A stretch of DNA of 64,000 bases, taken from contig JAQFVV010000012.1 of the NCBI GenBank assembly GCA_028023455.1, positions 11,380,499-11,444,498 on the forward strand, in the 5' to 3' direction. Position numbers and translations under genes: made by a program. Under the pieces are notes generated by a model. It was not told the origin of the DNA, searched no databases, and saw nothing but the letters and a program-made list of their open reading frames with translations. Numbering within the stretch: position 1 is the stretch's first letter; every line of letters starts with the position of its first letter. This DNA comes from Epiperipatus broadwayi. Taxonomy: Eukaryota; Onychophora; Udeonychophora; Euonychophora; Peripatidae. Below are positions 1 to 13,289 of this stretch, piece after piece.

Positions 1-3000
1 ATATGAATTTGGCATGTGGTTTTTTTCAAAAGGGCAGAAAGCTTAAGATAACCAGAAAGAAAAAGAAACAATGGGCAATTAATCAGGAAAACAGACTGAC
101 CAGATTTTGGAAAGGTCAATGGAAGGTCATGTTGGGAGGAGGGGGGTGAAAGAAGCCAGACACTAAGCTTTGCTGTAAAAGTTTTAAAAGAAACATTTTT
201 TTTTAAAAGAAAGAAAAAAAGGATTCATTTATTGTTAATTATTTTGTCTGTCTCTTGAAAAACAAACTTTGCCAAATTTAATAATATAAGTATAAAAAAA
301 AAGACTCTCAAGTAAGGTTTAAGTTAGGTGCACATCATTCTTCTGAAATTAATCAACGTCATGATTGTCTTGCACTAATTTATCAGAAATCGGCAAATGG
401 TAAAATTTAAACTACAGAAAATAAGAAAATCTAAATTTTGATTTCGTATATAAAGCATTAAATCTGAACACTATAATTTCATATAAAGCATTAAATCTGA
501 ATACTAAGTGAATTGAAAAATACAACAAGAAGTGGACATATATTTAAAATTAAAACAAGTTCTATTCAGCTGTAATACACAGAAACCAAAATGAGGAAAT
601 CTTCTCAACAGAGTAAAAACTTTGTACATTTTGGCATAGGAATCTAACTCTATCACAAGAACTCTTTCCACATAAACCCATGTGTGCACACAAACAGACC
701 AAAGAAGAAAAAAAGGAAAAATGGAAACCATAAACCTGAAGGACACCGGAGAACTATTTAAGTATATTTTTATATTTGATATTTATGTAGAACATTTAAT
801 TTTTTTAAAAAAAGAAAGGAAAAGAATTTTTTATTATTATTTATCATATATATGAATCTAAAAATTAATCAGTGCTAAAATTATAATTATTATTATCATT
901 TAGGGGTAGATGAAATTAATATCAAGTCATTTTGTATGTGTCTATTAAATGCTTTCATTATTATTATTATTTTGGGGGTAGATGAAATTAATATCAAGTC
1001 ATTTTGTATGTGCCTGTTAAATGCTTTTATTATTATTATCATTTAGGGATAGATGAAATTAATATTAAGATATTAAATGCTTTCCTTTTTTTTTTTATGA
1101 AAAGAGTGAGAGATATTGTTGTGGGAAATGTTTTTTTAATCAGATCAGGAATTTTTGTCAAGTGCTTAGACCTAATGCTATGTTTTATGAAGGTTGCATG
1201 ATTGTTGGGCTAAAATATCATCATTATCCTATAAAAGTGCAGAAAAGTAGTTTTGAAATTTTAATGCGCATTTCTTCTTATTATTATCATAAAAGTAAAG
1301 CTAGATACAAGCTAATTAAGGCTTGGAAATATTATTGGCTCATGTTCTAGTGTACTATTCACAAGAATAATGTACATATGAAAGTTTTACTTGTACAAAT
1401 TGATGTTAGACCTGTATATATGTGGGTGGATGAGTCCCCACCAAGCTAGTGGAGTCATAGTTTAGCTCGCTCCCTAAGATATTTATACTATATTTATAAA
1501 GTATTTAAACACAGTGGAAGAGTTTTCCCACTTAGTTGTTTTCTACATCATAAGATGATTTCTTTATTGATGGCCAGAGGTTAATAGGTAAAACCCAAGT
1601 CTCTTTGTATGATTAGTGATAAAAATCCTAGCATACCTCAACCTTAGTGAAAAGGTTTTCTCTTATTCGGGTCACTGCCTGCCTCATGTTAATGTTGATA
1701 TACCTTACGGGTGTATGAAATATAGCTATTACTAAGCATTACTTGTAAATGTTGGATACAGGGTCGCAAACTCAATTTGATGTCAGGATGAGTGCGGGTA
1801 GTGTGTACTTAAACATTGTTTTGTTGATACATTTTAATTTATCAATAAGAGCCAAGAGTAATAATGTCAGTAAATATTCAAGCAGTGCGTATCTAAAATT
1901 ATCTAATAAATATATCGGCAGCCAGCTGAGAACTTTGCTGGAAAGGTAATATTACTAAAATATTATTATTGTCATAAGAACATGAATATAGTGTGTATGC
2001 ACGTGTGATGGTGATTGAGCTAGATACCAATTCGTTGACATTTGAAAATTAAATAAAATTAACCTAGTCCCACCATACATAAGATATCTCTATTGTAGGC
2101 ATAGGGATAAAATATTTCTATTGTGGAGCATAAGGTGTAGGAATATTAGATTAAAATAATGAAATAAAATTATTAAATTTTATTATGGGAAGCATTACCC
2201 TTAGAAACAAACCAGTAGCTAAAAGCAAACAACACTGGGGGGGGGGGGAGAAATTTAATGTTCGCTATGTTTGGGATAAAAATGAGAACAAAATATATGT
2301 GAAGGTAAATAATATTTTATCTGTCTGATATTAATATTACTTTATGGTAATCCTGATTCCCTAATAATTAAAAATGAATATTTATAGTTTAAAACCTCTT
2401 GACATTATCTATTGATTTAGGGATATTTATTTATTTAGTTTTTTTTATATATATCATAATACGGTTGTAGAACAGGGAAAAGCCATGTGAGTCATCCAGT
2501 GAATGTATATATTATGTATTGAGTTATTGTATGTCAATAAAATGTGTTATTTGTTTTAAATAAAAATTTGCGTACGTCTCAATGTTTTGTGGGTTATTAT
2601 AATCTAGACATCTCAAATCCAATCATACATCAATATGTTATTATTAATAGTTGGATCATTATTTTCGTAAATAATGTCTGGTAAAATTTATTTAAAATGG
2701 TTAATTTTCCGAGCTTATGTAGCATAGCAATACTCAAAATTACCTAATAATTTAATATAGTTGAAATATAAATTATGAATAGAGATGGTTATTGAGTGAT
2801 AGTGGATGCAGTGGGTGGGCATAAAATCCTTTCCCTGTCCGTTGTATTCAAATACCTCTCTAGACGCACTTCTTTATAATTTTACTTTAATTGTGAATAT
2901 GTTTATAATGTATTATTCTAAAAAATTTAATAAGCTTAAATTATTCGAGCTTTAATGTAAATAAACATTAAACTACATTAAAGACGGCCAAGATCCACCT

Positions 3001-4110
3001 TGGAGGTGATCATGAGAGGGGTGTTTATCACCAATAATTCATAGCAGCTTGTTCGATCTTCATAATGGGAGAAATGAGCTAGCACAATGGAAAATTTAAT
3101 AGTAAAAGATATAATAATGCAATAGACCTATGAATGTGAGGATGATAGGGGATGGATCAGGAAGGTGGAGATGGATATAGAACTTTTTGTAATCGAACAA
3201 AATTTTAATTGTGACTTTAATGATAGTGAATGGGGAGTGTGCTGAGAACAACCAAGAATTTTTAAGAATATTAATATTATTAATTTTAAGGCATTCTCAG
3301 TGGTCTCTTAATCGATTGATTATTTATTAACCATTCATTAAATATTATTGCTGAAATTTATTAATAAGTTATTGAAATGAGGTTTAACTTCAATATTTTA
3401 TTAAAGTTGCAATTTGGTGCCCTGACAAATAAGATTATAGATGTTCTATCCCATAATCATCATCCCAGTAGGCTTTAGAAATACTGCTAGATGGGATTGC
3501 TGAAGCATCCATCGATCCATCCTTAAAACGTTACAAATGGCATGCAACCTGACCGCAAGTGTCTGAGTACCAGATAGATTCAATATAGGTTATAATTAAT
3601 GCATAGTATGGTCGCCCGAGCTGAAATAAATAAATATTACAATTGATCCATAAAGAGGATGTGCGACCATTTGAATAAAGTTATAATTATTATATTTGTA
3701 AACTCTCCCAGTCGTTTTAGTTATATTTGATTCACAACGTGGATGACCGATCAAAAGATTACAAAATACGTTTTATACCAAACAAAATACATTTTATACC
3801 ATTTAATTAAGTTTTATATACAATTTAAATAAGTTAAGTATAAAATTTTAATTTTTGTTATAATAGGAAAGGTAATATTTAATATGCAATAGTATATATA
3901 ATAAATAATATAAATAAACAACGAGGCAGAGGTATATCACATTATTTTGGAGAACATTGTATATAAAAGATTGAGACTCATGTGTGTCTAATTAATGATA
4001 TAATATATATATATATTTAAGTTTGTAAATCTGAAAGATAGTCAGAAAGGAGAAGAAAATTAAATGATAAAAACATATTCAAAACAAAAAGGATAGAAGT
4101 TCAATTAAAT
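1..4110. other. AT-rich stretch without recognised gene
   Basis: No frame here has recognisable protein similarity or sustained coding character. The content is homopolymer runs (an 11-G run near 2238), (TTA)n tracts and small local duplications, such as 'AAAGCATTAAATCTGAA' repeated near 455 and 487. A short inverted pair, ATGGTCGC and GCGACCAT, lies near 3608 and 3665 and could be the ends of a tiny MITE. A slightly less AT-rich patch at 2980-3080 was not identified. Confidence 0.6.
885..1085. repeat. Tandem repeat, about 72 bp x 2.7
   Basis: Three successive units begin with 'GGTAGATGAAATTAATAT' (third copy GGATAGATG) near 905, 977 and 1048. Each is preceded by an ATTATTATTAT tract, and the first two are followed by CAAGTCATTTTGTATGTG. 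The third unit is shortened. The (TTA)n embedded in each unit suggests slippage-driven expansion. Confidence 0.85.
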
Positions 4111-4408
4111 ATGGATCCTTCGGCAACACAAAAGCCAGTACAGCCACTGGAATCAGAACTCATTGTGCAGGAAGCTATTCTGACAGTACAAAGGCCTTTA
4201 GAACAAAAACCAAATATATTTAATAGTGAAATGCTGTATGTATTTATGGAAAAAAATTGAAGTGCATTTAAAACTTAATGAAAAACAACACAAAAAGATA
4301 TATGTAATATTAGGGTATAAGCACAGACTTTCACATGACCCACCACTCTCCACTCCATCTAATAATACTGATACACTTAAACACATATGTTGAAAAGATA
4401 AATAATCA

Positions 4409-4450
4409 CCAATATACGTATTTCATGCTAAACCAGCAATCATCAGTTGG
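4409..4450 (-). ncRNA. Type-I hammerhead ribozyme-like motif (family 2, left arm)
   Basis: Read on the minus strand: stem I 5' strand CCAA (4450-4447), core CTGATGA (4446-4440), stem II TGCT/AGCA around loop GGTTT, core GAA plus A15.1 (4424-4421), and stem III AUAC/GUAU, which is palindromic (outer two pairs with loop ACGU). The cleavage triplet AUA ends at 4413, followed by stem I 3' strand TTGG (4412-4409). All hammerhead core positions are present. The pair next to the core in stem II is U-U instead of the usual G-C, a weakness seen in the other families too. Confidence 0.8.
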
Positions 4451-4714
4451 TCCAGATTATCATCTCTACACATATATACTATAAGTGCTCAGATATATAT
4501 TAAGATAGACAATCCTCATACTTTAATGGACAGGCTTCAATCTACTCCACACTTCAACTCTTTAACCGTCCATCCAATTGAAAATCTGATGATGGACGGT
4601 TGAAGAGGTGAAGGGTGGAGTAGATTGAAGCCTGTCCATTAAAGTATGAGGATTGTCTATCTTAATATATATCTGAGCACTTATAGTATATATGTGTAGA
4701 GATGATAATCTAGA

Positions 4715-4756
4715 CCAACTGATGATTGCTGGTTTAGCATGAAATACATATATTGG
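4715..4756 (+). ncRNA. Type-I hammerhead ribozyme-like motif (family 2, right arm)
   Basis: This has the same organisation as the left-arm motif: CCAA 4715-4718, CTGATGA 4719-4725, stem II TGCT/AGCA within 4726-4740, GAAA 4741-4744, a minimal stem III (A-U, U-A, loop ACAU), triplet AUA ending at 4752 and TTGG 4753-4756. One base change in stem III relative to the left arm keeps the two outer pairs. The core is intact, so cleavage after 4752 is predicted if the strand is transcribed. Confidence 0.8.
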
Positions 4757-6399
4757 TGATTATTTATCTTTTCACATATATGTGTTTAAGTGTATCAGTA
4801 TTATTAGATGGAGTGGAGAGTGGTGGGTCATGTGAAAGTCTGTGCTTATACCCTAATATTACACATATATATATAGACACAGTATAAATAAGCCTGTCTT
4901 TCAGTTATTAAAAAGATATAATGAATTTAAAGAAATGCATTCAAGTAATGTAGAAAAACAACAAAATTTTGAAAAAATGCCACAAAAATTTGAAGAATTG
5001 CATTTGAAAGTTGAAGAAAAGTAATAAAAGAGAGATGGTGAATTTAAAGAAATGCATCAAGAAATAAAAGAAAATTTTGTAGTATAAGAGATTAGGCAGT
5101 CTGAAATAGGTTAAATATAAGAGCAAGTGCAACAAAATGGTGTGCATAGAAACTTACTGATTTAGAAGAAATAATTAAAAAATCTATTGAACCCAGTGAA
5201 AATAAATTGTAGGACTGTGCAAAGTATAGCAGAAAGATTAGGAAAATTGGAAGTGGGAGAAGAAGTGAAGAAAGATGAAGATCAAATACAAAATTCATTA
5301 TTTAAAGAAAAAATTATAAATATGCAAGATAAAATGTAGAACTCAGAAAGAAGCTGTTGGCATCATAATGGCATAAAAATGGATTATGCAAAAATAAAAG
5401 AGAATACATGAAATTGGTTTATAGAAACTGTAAAAGAATTTAAAGAAGAATGTAAAAGTGATGCAACATATACAAAACCAAAAGAAAGCCACAAAAACAC
5501 ACCAGTCACAGGACAGTACAGATGTTGTGAAACTTTTAGCTCTATAAATCATTTTTTTAAAATGAGTGAAACAAGAGATACACATGGAATACCTTGACAG
5601 CCAGAGACTTATTTCTAGTTGGACCAACTAACAGAAAGAGAGCAAGTGGCTATTGCCTATAATTATTTACAAAGACCTGCTAAGGAATGATGGAACTTAT
5701 TAATAAAGAAGCCAACCATCTATTCTGGATACAAAAGAACAAATTTTGAATAATTTTTGGTCTGAAGAGTGCCAAGAAGCAATCAGATAACAAATTATGC
5801 AGGAAAGATTCAGCATAAAGAGTGATAAAAGTTACACACAGTTTTTCAGAAGGCAAGTATCAAAATTAAGAACATTATTGACTGAAAAACTACAAAACAA
5901 GTGGCTGAGTTTTTAAATGCCATTGTCATGAGCCACCAAAATTAGGATGGAGAAAAAAATTTACCACATAATAAACCAGCAGTCAAATAAAAGGAATGAT
6001 GCATGTAGATGATGAAGATTCCAACCCCAAGATAAGAAGCTCTGATAAGAAAGATAGAACATACATAATTGTTCTAGAAGTTTCCTAGCCCAAGAAAACC
6101 AAACACTCCAAAGAAATCTCCAAAGAATTCACCACAATTAGGAACTAATACTGGAATAGAAAAAGATAGGAGTAGACCCAGAAAATGAAGAGAATGAGAT
6201 CCAAACCAGAATTAAGAAATCAGCCATGACATGGAAGAGAACAGAACCTATCTCAAATTCACTTGGATGAAGACTCCATCCACTACTGTGGAAGTATTTA
6301 GACATATGTAAAACTTGATGTTAGAAAAATAAAGGTTGGCTCATTTCATGTCAACCCTGGATCTGTTAAAAGAATAATATTTAAGGAGAAAGAAAATTA

Positions 6400-9300
6400 T
6401 ATGAATTAAAAGATAAAAATATATATGGCAATCCCAAAAGTGACATTAAAACTACCAAAAAGAGAAATTACCAGCTAGCTGGAAAGAAAGAGCGATTATT
6501 ATTGATATTGAAAAAAATTAATAATTTAAATGTTGGAAATAATTAAGAAACATATGACCAGAAGAGATAAAGTGATTTATACAGAGGATGAAAAAAAAAG
6601 CTTTATAGTTTGTTTTAGACATATTATTTTTCTAGTGATGTATTGGGATTTGGTCATGTTCATAAGACACTATAGTGTTATGTAATATTTTGAAGTGTAT
6701 TGCTGCCACATTTTTTCTAAATATTTTACTTACCTGTAAGGCTAAGAGGAAGCAATGTCAGTTCAAGTGTCTCTGGAATTTATCAGCTTCTAAGATTCAA
6801 AAGGGAGCAAGGTTTATATTTTATTTTGATGTGTTGTGAGAAGCTCATTAGATAATCCTTGTGTTCATGTTTCAGCATACATCTTAATGTTCTATGATGG
6901 AATTTTTATAAATCCTAGAGTTGAATTCCTATTCTTTACAACATTCAGAATCAAGTAAATTTCTGCACATCATGGACATATGTATTCGATAAAACACTTT
7001 TTGTGAAACTGAAAGAAATATAAAAAAAATAAAAATAATTAGAGAAATAAATAAAAATGAATAACTTTTGTAGTAAGAATACAAATGAGAAATGAAAGGT
7101 TATACTGTCCCATTGTCTGGTCTTAAAGGGAGGGGATTTGCAGCTATAGTAAGTCTGATGTAGCCCAGGTTGATTATACTACAATGCAGCAGAGAGAAAA
7201 GAAATGTGTTCAATAAAAATTTATGTGAACTGAGTAATAGATATACAAACTTCCATTTACATATATGTGTATGTGCATATTATTTGAGAAATAAAAATGC
7301 AAACTGTCTAAAGGTTAAAAGAAAAATTAATTCATGCACATTAATATTATTAAATATTTACTTTGATATGTAAGAGAACAATGAATTACAATGCAAAGTA
7401 ACGAAGAAAAGTAGTCTCGATATGCAAAAAAATTTGAATTGTGTAGTTTTTTTTAAATACATAAATTTTTAACCTTATTTAATCTGCCTTTTAAATGGAA
7501 GTTCAATTATATAACATCCATTTTTAGAGAAAATTGGATGGTGGATTTGAAAATAATATTAAAATATTAAAATTGATAAAATTTTAGAAATTATAATTAA
7601 AATATTAAAAGTCAATAGTAATTTTTTCTTTTTTCTATATTAATGAAATGTAAATAAAAAAAGAGAGAAAAAGATAAGCTGTTCTTTTCTTTTATTTACA
7701 AAAAAAAATGATATAATGTACTAAAATTTGTATCCACAACATGTTTTGAAGGGTATGTTTTTCAAAAAATATATTTTTGTGATGACAGCAAAGGTCATAT
7801 ATCCCCTAACTGGTGACATATATTGTTTAAAAACCATGTTGTTTGAACAATATTAATTTAGTATACATTGGTTGGAAATGAGCAACTCAGCATTCTTATT
7901 ACTACCATTTTAATTCTAGGAGTTCAGCAGTTCATTCCATATTAGTTTACATTAAGATGCAGGCTACTATTGATGCCATGTTGCCATGATCCATGCTGAA
8001 GAAAGTATCAACTGCTGATTAAGACTTTTTTTATCATAAGCCATATTTTACAAACTGTTCCTAAAGTATTTTTCAATACTTTAATTACAATAGTAAGTAT
8101 AATGAAATTATTTAGAAGAAATCCATCTACCATGTGTGGGTGGCTAGATAACCAAAAACCACACCAGTCATGCCTGGAAGGGCAGTTGGATCCCGAAATT
8201 AGTGCTGATGTTTGAAAAACCAGCTTGTGCAATATCTCTGTAATGACATGAAGGAAGAAATGAATAGGTCTATATAAATGACTCAAGACCTAGAGATAGT
8301 ATAACTCAGAATGTCACCAGTAGTGCTGTATTTTCTCTCTCAAATATCAATGTTCAAGGAAAAATCATTGGAAAAACTAAGAAAGAAACAGTAAAATATT
8401 AAAAAGAACAGTACCTGGAAAAAATCATGATTAGTGATTGTTTCCTTATTTAACATGGTAAGATTTTATTATTATCAATACTATAAGAACCTTAAACTTG
8501 AGCCATATCTTAAACTTAAAAAATATCTTTTGTTACTGTAATATTTTTGTGTATGTGCTGATAGTTGTGAGTATATATAAGCAACAGTTTTATTTATTCA
8601 CTATTAATAAATTATTACTATTTTTTATTAATCCATTTAGTTTGTCTTTGTAACTCAATCCAAATATATGCTTTTTATACCCATATATTAGTTAATATAC
8701 ATAGCCCTTAGAAATCATGCTATCCACTGGGGGACATGCTGGAATGGCAGTAATAATTAATGATGATTATTCGTTTTAAAAAAAAAAAACTTTTCCTAAA
8801 GTAAACTTTTTTTAGGAGGTTTGGCACCTTTGAGTTTTTTTTTTTATTATTGAAACTGAGTAAATAAAGAAAATATTTTTAGGAATACTTATATTTTTTA
8901 AATTATAAATCATCATCTTCACATTGGTTAATATTATATATTTGAAATTGTTATTTGAATTTTATTAATCATTCAACTTATTATTTGTTTGAAGCATAGT
9001 TTATGGTACACATCTTAAAGATCTCATTATATATATATGTGTGTATATCTTTGATTTTATATAGTTGGTTCCAGGTTCAAACCCATCTGTCATTTAATAT
9101 ATAAACTCCCATCTCTTTCAAAAATTAATATTACACTATAATAAATTTTATTGAACGTTAAGGATTAATAAATGTCAAACACGATTATATACATATCTAT
9201 ATAATGAATGGTTGAAATAATATATCTGTAAGATATTAGTGAAATATTTTTAAATAAAGATTTACTTAAAAATTGTAATAGGTTATATCATTTCTGGCCA

Positions 9301-12300
9301 TATTTAACATATTATTATACCATATAGTCATATATATTTAGATTATCCTATAATAATATTATCAAACAATCATTTATCACATAGAAGTGAGCACTTTAAC
9401 TGCACATCTCAATTTGATATTAATACATTGATCCAAAGGAATTTTATTCATTTAAAACGCATGTGAACCAGAATTTTTGAATTATTATAGAATTTTATAT
9501 CTATTTAAAATAATACATGTAAAAATAAATATTATTAATAAAAAATAGAACTTTATATATAAAAGAAAATTATTTCTTTTAGCTTAATTTTTTTACTGCT
9601 AATTTTATGTATTTGGGTATGCTTATAGTTTTACATACCTTATCTAATGCATTTATTTTCTCATTGGATACCAGTCCATAAATATCTTCAGGATATTAGT
9701 TTTTTGACTCATGCTAATTTAAAATGGGATTTGGGTTCATTCTTTAATGACTAGTCAATAGTTAATATCTTAAGCCAAGTTTTATATGGTCTCCAAACTT
9801 ACTTGGTTGGTAGGTCATGATTGAAGGAACTTTTATAGATTGGACTATTAAAGTAGAATTTGCCATAATCTCAACAATAACAATATATCTTAATTGAAAG
9901 GCAAGCAGTAAGCTCTTCTAGGGCATTTATCTTTTAGATTGAAATTCATATTTTATATTTATCTCTGAGTTGCTACATGACAAAAGTAATAAATCATACA
10001 TTTTTGTCAGGCACTTAGCATGTCATATCCAAAGTTACAATGATATTCAAATCTTCCTCATAGCAAATAACTTCAATACCTATCCCACATTTTTAGAAGC
10101 TATCACAAAGTCAAATTGACTGTCTTTTCTCTCAATGTTCATTTCATTACTTCTTGATAAAAATATTAGCAATAATGTTGAGACAATGTGATTTGATTTT
10201 TACTTTTTGACTTGCATATTTTTGGCTGCTTACAATTTTGCTTTTATTTTTAAGTTTGCAAGCTTTATTTGTTCTTGTTTATTTTATTTATTTTCTCATC
10301 ACTATTTCATTCAACAGCATGCCATCCATCATCCTTGTCATACATTTATCCTCTTCATTGCCAATGGCTATTTCTTTAATTTTATTATTTAAATTATTTA
10401 TTATAGCCTATTTATGCCTAATATTATCAATTTCAATTAATTATTGTCTTTCTTTCTTTAGTTTTTGTCTACTTGTTTTTTTTTTATTATTTGTAATTTT
10501 ATTCTTGTGTCTCATTCCATTCTCTGTGTGTCCTTTATTTTCATTTTATTTCACTATTATTTATTAGACTAGCATGTAATCAAATTTTACATTTAGATTG
10601 TGATGTGAGATCTAGATTGCGAACCAGAAAAAAATTGAATTGTAGTGTTTTAAAAATGAATGAAATATTTTTATAAAATTAATTTTTCAAAATTGATTTG
10701 TATTAAAATATATAGGCTAATATAATATTACTTTCTAGCTATTATTGTTCTGCATCTAATGCCACAGGAAATGATCACTTTTTTATTGTAAAAAGTTAAT
10801 GAACGTAGAAATTAGAGGGCAATTCAAATATTAAATAAATAAACATTGTGATTATCACATGAGTTTATATTTATTTATTATAAAATTATTATTTATTTTT
10901 GCATATATATGCTGAGATGGCCAGACTGAATATGTGATATCTAGATCATGCATTTGCTATTTATAATTGTAAAATAATAATAATAATCTTTAGTAAAAAT
11001 AGAAAAGCAAATAAAATGAAGTTATAAATAATTGGTTGACCAAGAGAAAGAATATGGTAATTGTTTTAAAAATTCAGAGTATACAGGATGTAAAATAGTG
11101 ATTTTAACTATTAAATAATTAAAATTATTTAATATTTTTATAGATAAAAATAATTTTAATGAATTATATAAAAATTATTATGTAACATTTATGACATAAA
11201 ATGTGTAATAAAAATATGTGTGTGAAACTGTGCATGCATTTCACATTTAAAAATCTATTAAATTATTTGTATAAATTTTACTTGATAAAAATAAAAATAT
11301 TTGCTTTAATTAAAACACAATTAATAAATGATAATTTGACCAACTTAGTTAAAAGCAATCATTATATTTCATTGAAAAATCATAAGAAAGTCAGAAAATT
11401 AATTTTTTTTAATTTACAAAAAGTAAATTTTTCAATTAAAATAAATAGATTGCTAAATTCTAGAAATTTTCTTTTTTTCTGCTTTCAAAGTCTATATTTT
11501 ATTAGTCTCTCAAAGTCAAAATTTTTTCAAGAATAAAAATGAGAATAAATAATTATTTTATATTCGATTTTAATTTCTTATGTAATTCTCAATAGCATTA
11601 TTATATTTCAATATTCAATATTAATATTTTTAAAATGCATTAACTATCTTTTGAAATTTTAATTATATAAGTGATCAAATACTGCATAAAATTCTTATCA
11701 AAGTTAATTAAATTGAAAAAAAAACACTATGAGAAAATACACAACAAAATGGCAAACTACTCTTAAAGTACATAGCTGTTTGTATTTTAAGCAAAATAAA
11801 ATTATATAAAGACTGAAATAAAATTCATTTTGAAGTAACATTTGCAAATAATACTTCAACAGAAATTGTCTCAATAGATATAACTTCATTTTTGCTTAAA
11901 AATAATTTTAAGGATAAATAAATTTTAGTTTTTTCAATACAAAGTTTAATGTTAAAAGAGCTTTGCAGGAATTTCTCTGCTTATTCGAATGTTGAATTTT
12001 TATTTATTTTAAAATGAAGAAATTACAAAATCTAAAAAACAATTTTACAAGAAAATATTTAAAAATCTGTTTTAAAAGAAATGTGTATCAACTTAAAATT
12101 TTATACACGTTAATAATATTATTCATTAATGAGAAATATAAATGATAAACTCATTGACACTATATGTGTAAGTTAAGAATTTGAAAGCTTACAATGAAAA
12201 ATATCATCAACATTACTTATGATTCAATACTATGGAGAAGCAAAATTGAATTTCAAAAGATCTCTTCACTAAAATATATTACATTTTTGCTTCAATGAAT

Positions 12301-13200
12301 AAAAAATTTTCTTCCTACAAATGCAGATTTGAAGAAGCAAGTACAAATTTGAAGGATTTCATTTATGCAAATATTTTCACCATTATTATTTCTACAAAAA
12401 AAAAAAAAAGCTATTTTCATAGAACTGACAAGAAAATTGAGAAATCAGTTTAAATCTTAAAGATTTCTGCCTTCAACTTGTAGAATTGTTGTTTCCAGTG
12501 AATAAGCCATCTCCAATATTAATTATCACTTAAAAGAATTAAGATTATATATATATACAGGTACTTGTTGTATTTTAATAGATAGAATTATAAATCTTTA
12601 TTGGCTCTAATAAATTTCATTTGTCAACAAATACTAAAGGAAAGAAAATTTAAAAATAAATGTGTTCATGAAAATTTATAAATAAAAATAATGATTTTGA
12701 ATTTTTTATATACTATTGTATTAATATATTCATCTAAGTATCACAATGTAATTTAATTTATTATACATTATTAAAATATGAATAAGTTTATATGCAAACA
12801 AATTTTAATTATAAATTAAATTTCAAATTTTATTTTATAATGTACAGAAATTATATATTGACAAAAGTTATGATTAAATTTCAAGATTCAAAGATTTTAT
12901 TAAGTTTAAATATTATTATAATATATATTGACTCTATTTTTAAATGTTTGAAAATTAAAAAAAAGTATTAGTTAATTTGAAATATATAAATAAAAAAATA
13001 GATTATTAATTTTTATGTTTATAGTTATTTGAAACATCAGATAAACCATTTGTTAACTTATATTTAAGTATGTGCTGACTTAATTATTCTTTTAATAGAT
13101 TCAAAATGTAAAATAGATGCATCTTAAAATAATATTAAGTTAGATTTAAAGTTAAACCAATATTCAATTTTTTATATATGTGCATAATATAATAGGATCA
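6400..13200. other. AT-rich stretch without recognised gene
   Basis: No supported coding region was found. A B-box-like string GGTTCAAACCC near 9074 could be a worn tRNA-derived SINE, but no matching A box was seen. Elsewhere the content is poly(A)/poly(T), TA-rich tracts and short AT-rich frames without similarity. The open frame at 8008-8286 on the minus strand has no recognised domain. Confidence 0.55.
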
Positions 13201-13216
13201 TTAACATTTAAACATA

Positions 13217-13289
13217 ACATGACCACCACCTCTTATTGATTACTCTAGCTTGCTGTGTGTGGCAATATATATAGTGAGTTTTGCCTGTT
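13217..13289 (+). mobile_element. Internally deleted relic of hammerhead foldback family 1
   Basis: The 5' head of family 1 (ACATGACCACCACCTCTTA) is fused directly to its 3' terminal segment (ATTGATTACTCTAGC... to TTTTGCCTGTTT). The body with the ribozyme is missing. Direct repeats of 16 bp, TTAACATTTAAACATA, flank it at 13201-13216 and 13290-13305. The exact target duplication around such a short relic means either that it inserted already deleted or that it lost its body later by recombination. Confidence 0.8.

Larger units (their letters stand above)
4303..4909 (+). mobile_element. Hammerhead-bearing foldback element, family 2 (complete)
   Basis: Inverted arms at about 4303-4574 and 4591-4863 are largely complementary around a spacer of about 16 nt. 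A non-inverted 3' tail follows at 4864-4909, ending AAGCCTGTCTTTCAGTTATT. The element is flanked by an exact 11-bp direct repeat, AAAAAGATATA (4292-4302 and 4910-4920). It sits inside the Gag-like pseudogene, and the coding character continues directly across the target site, which marks its exact limits. Each arm holds a hammerhead-like motif, minus strand in the left arm and plus strand in the right. There is no long ORF, so it must be non-autonomous. A target duplication of this size suits LINE- or Penelope-type target-primed insertion better than most cut-and-paste transposons. Confidence 0.85.
4111..6400 (+). pseudogene. Decayed Gag-like coding remnant of an LTR-type retrotransposon
   Basis: An ATG at 4111 opens 49 codons of protein-like sequence (starting MDPSATQKPVQPLE) that end at TGA 4258. 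The frame resumes after the element inserted at 4303-4909. Downstream, stretches in shifting frames are rich in K, E, Q and H with a coiled-coil look (about 4920-5300, for example NEFKEMHSSNVEKQQ). A Gag-like block follows at about 5619-5690 (EREQVAIAYNYLQRPAKE), and a possible zinc-knuckle vestige (HYCG) lies near 6280. Many stops and frame changes show it is dead. The order of coiled coil, helical core and CCHC-like remnant is typical of LTR-retrotransposon Gag. No protease, RT or integrase was recognised after it. The family (Ty3-like or other) is not certain. Confidence 0.6.

Noticed and set aside
5343-5627. 94-codon minus-strand frame
   Set aside because: It is the complement of the Gag-like pseudogene. 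The plus strand has the better coding character.
8008-8286. Minus-strand 92-codon frame with Cys/His/Trp as possible transposase
   Set aside because: No DDE, zinc-finger or other ordered motif could be identified, and nearby frames are equally long by chance.
10238-10567. 109-codon Phe/Leu/Ile-rich frame that looks like a membrane protein
   Set aside because: T-rich DNA in any animal genome yields such frames. There is no motif, and an overlapping frame (10207-10392) has similar character.
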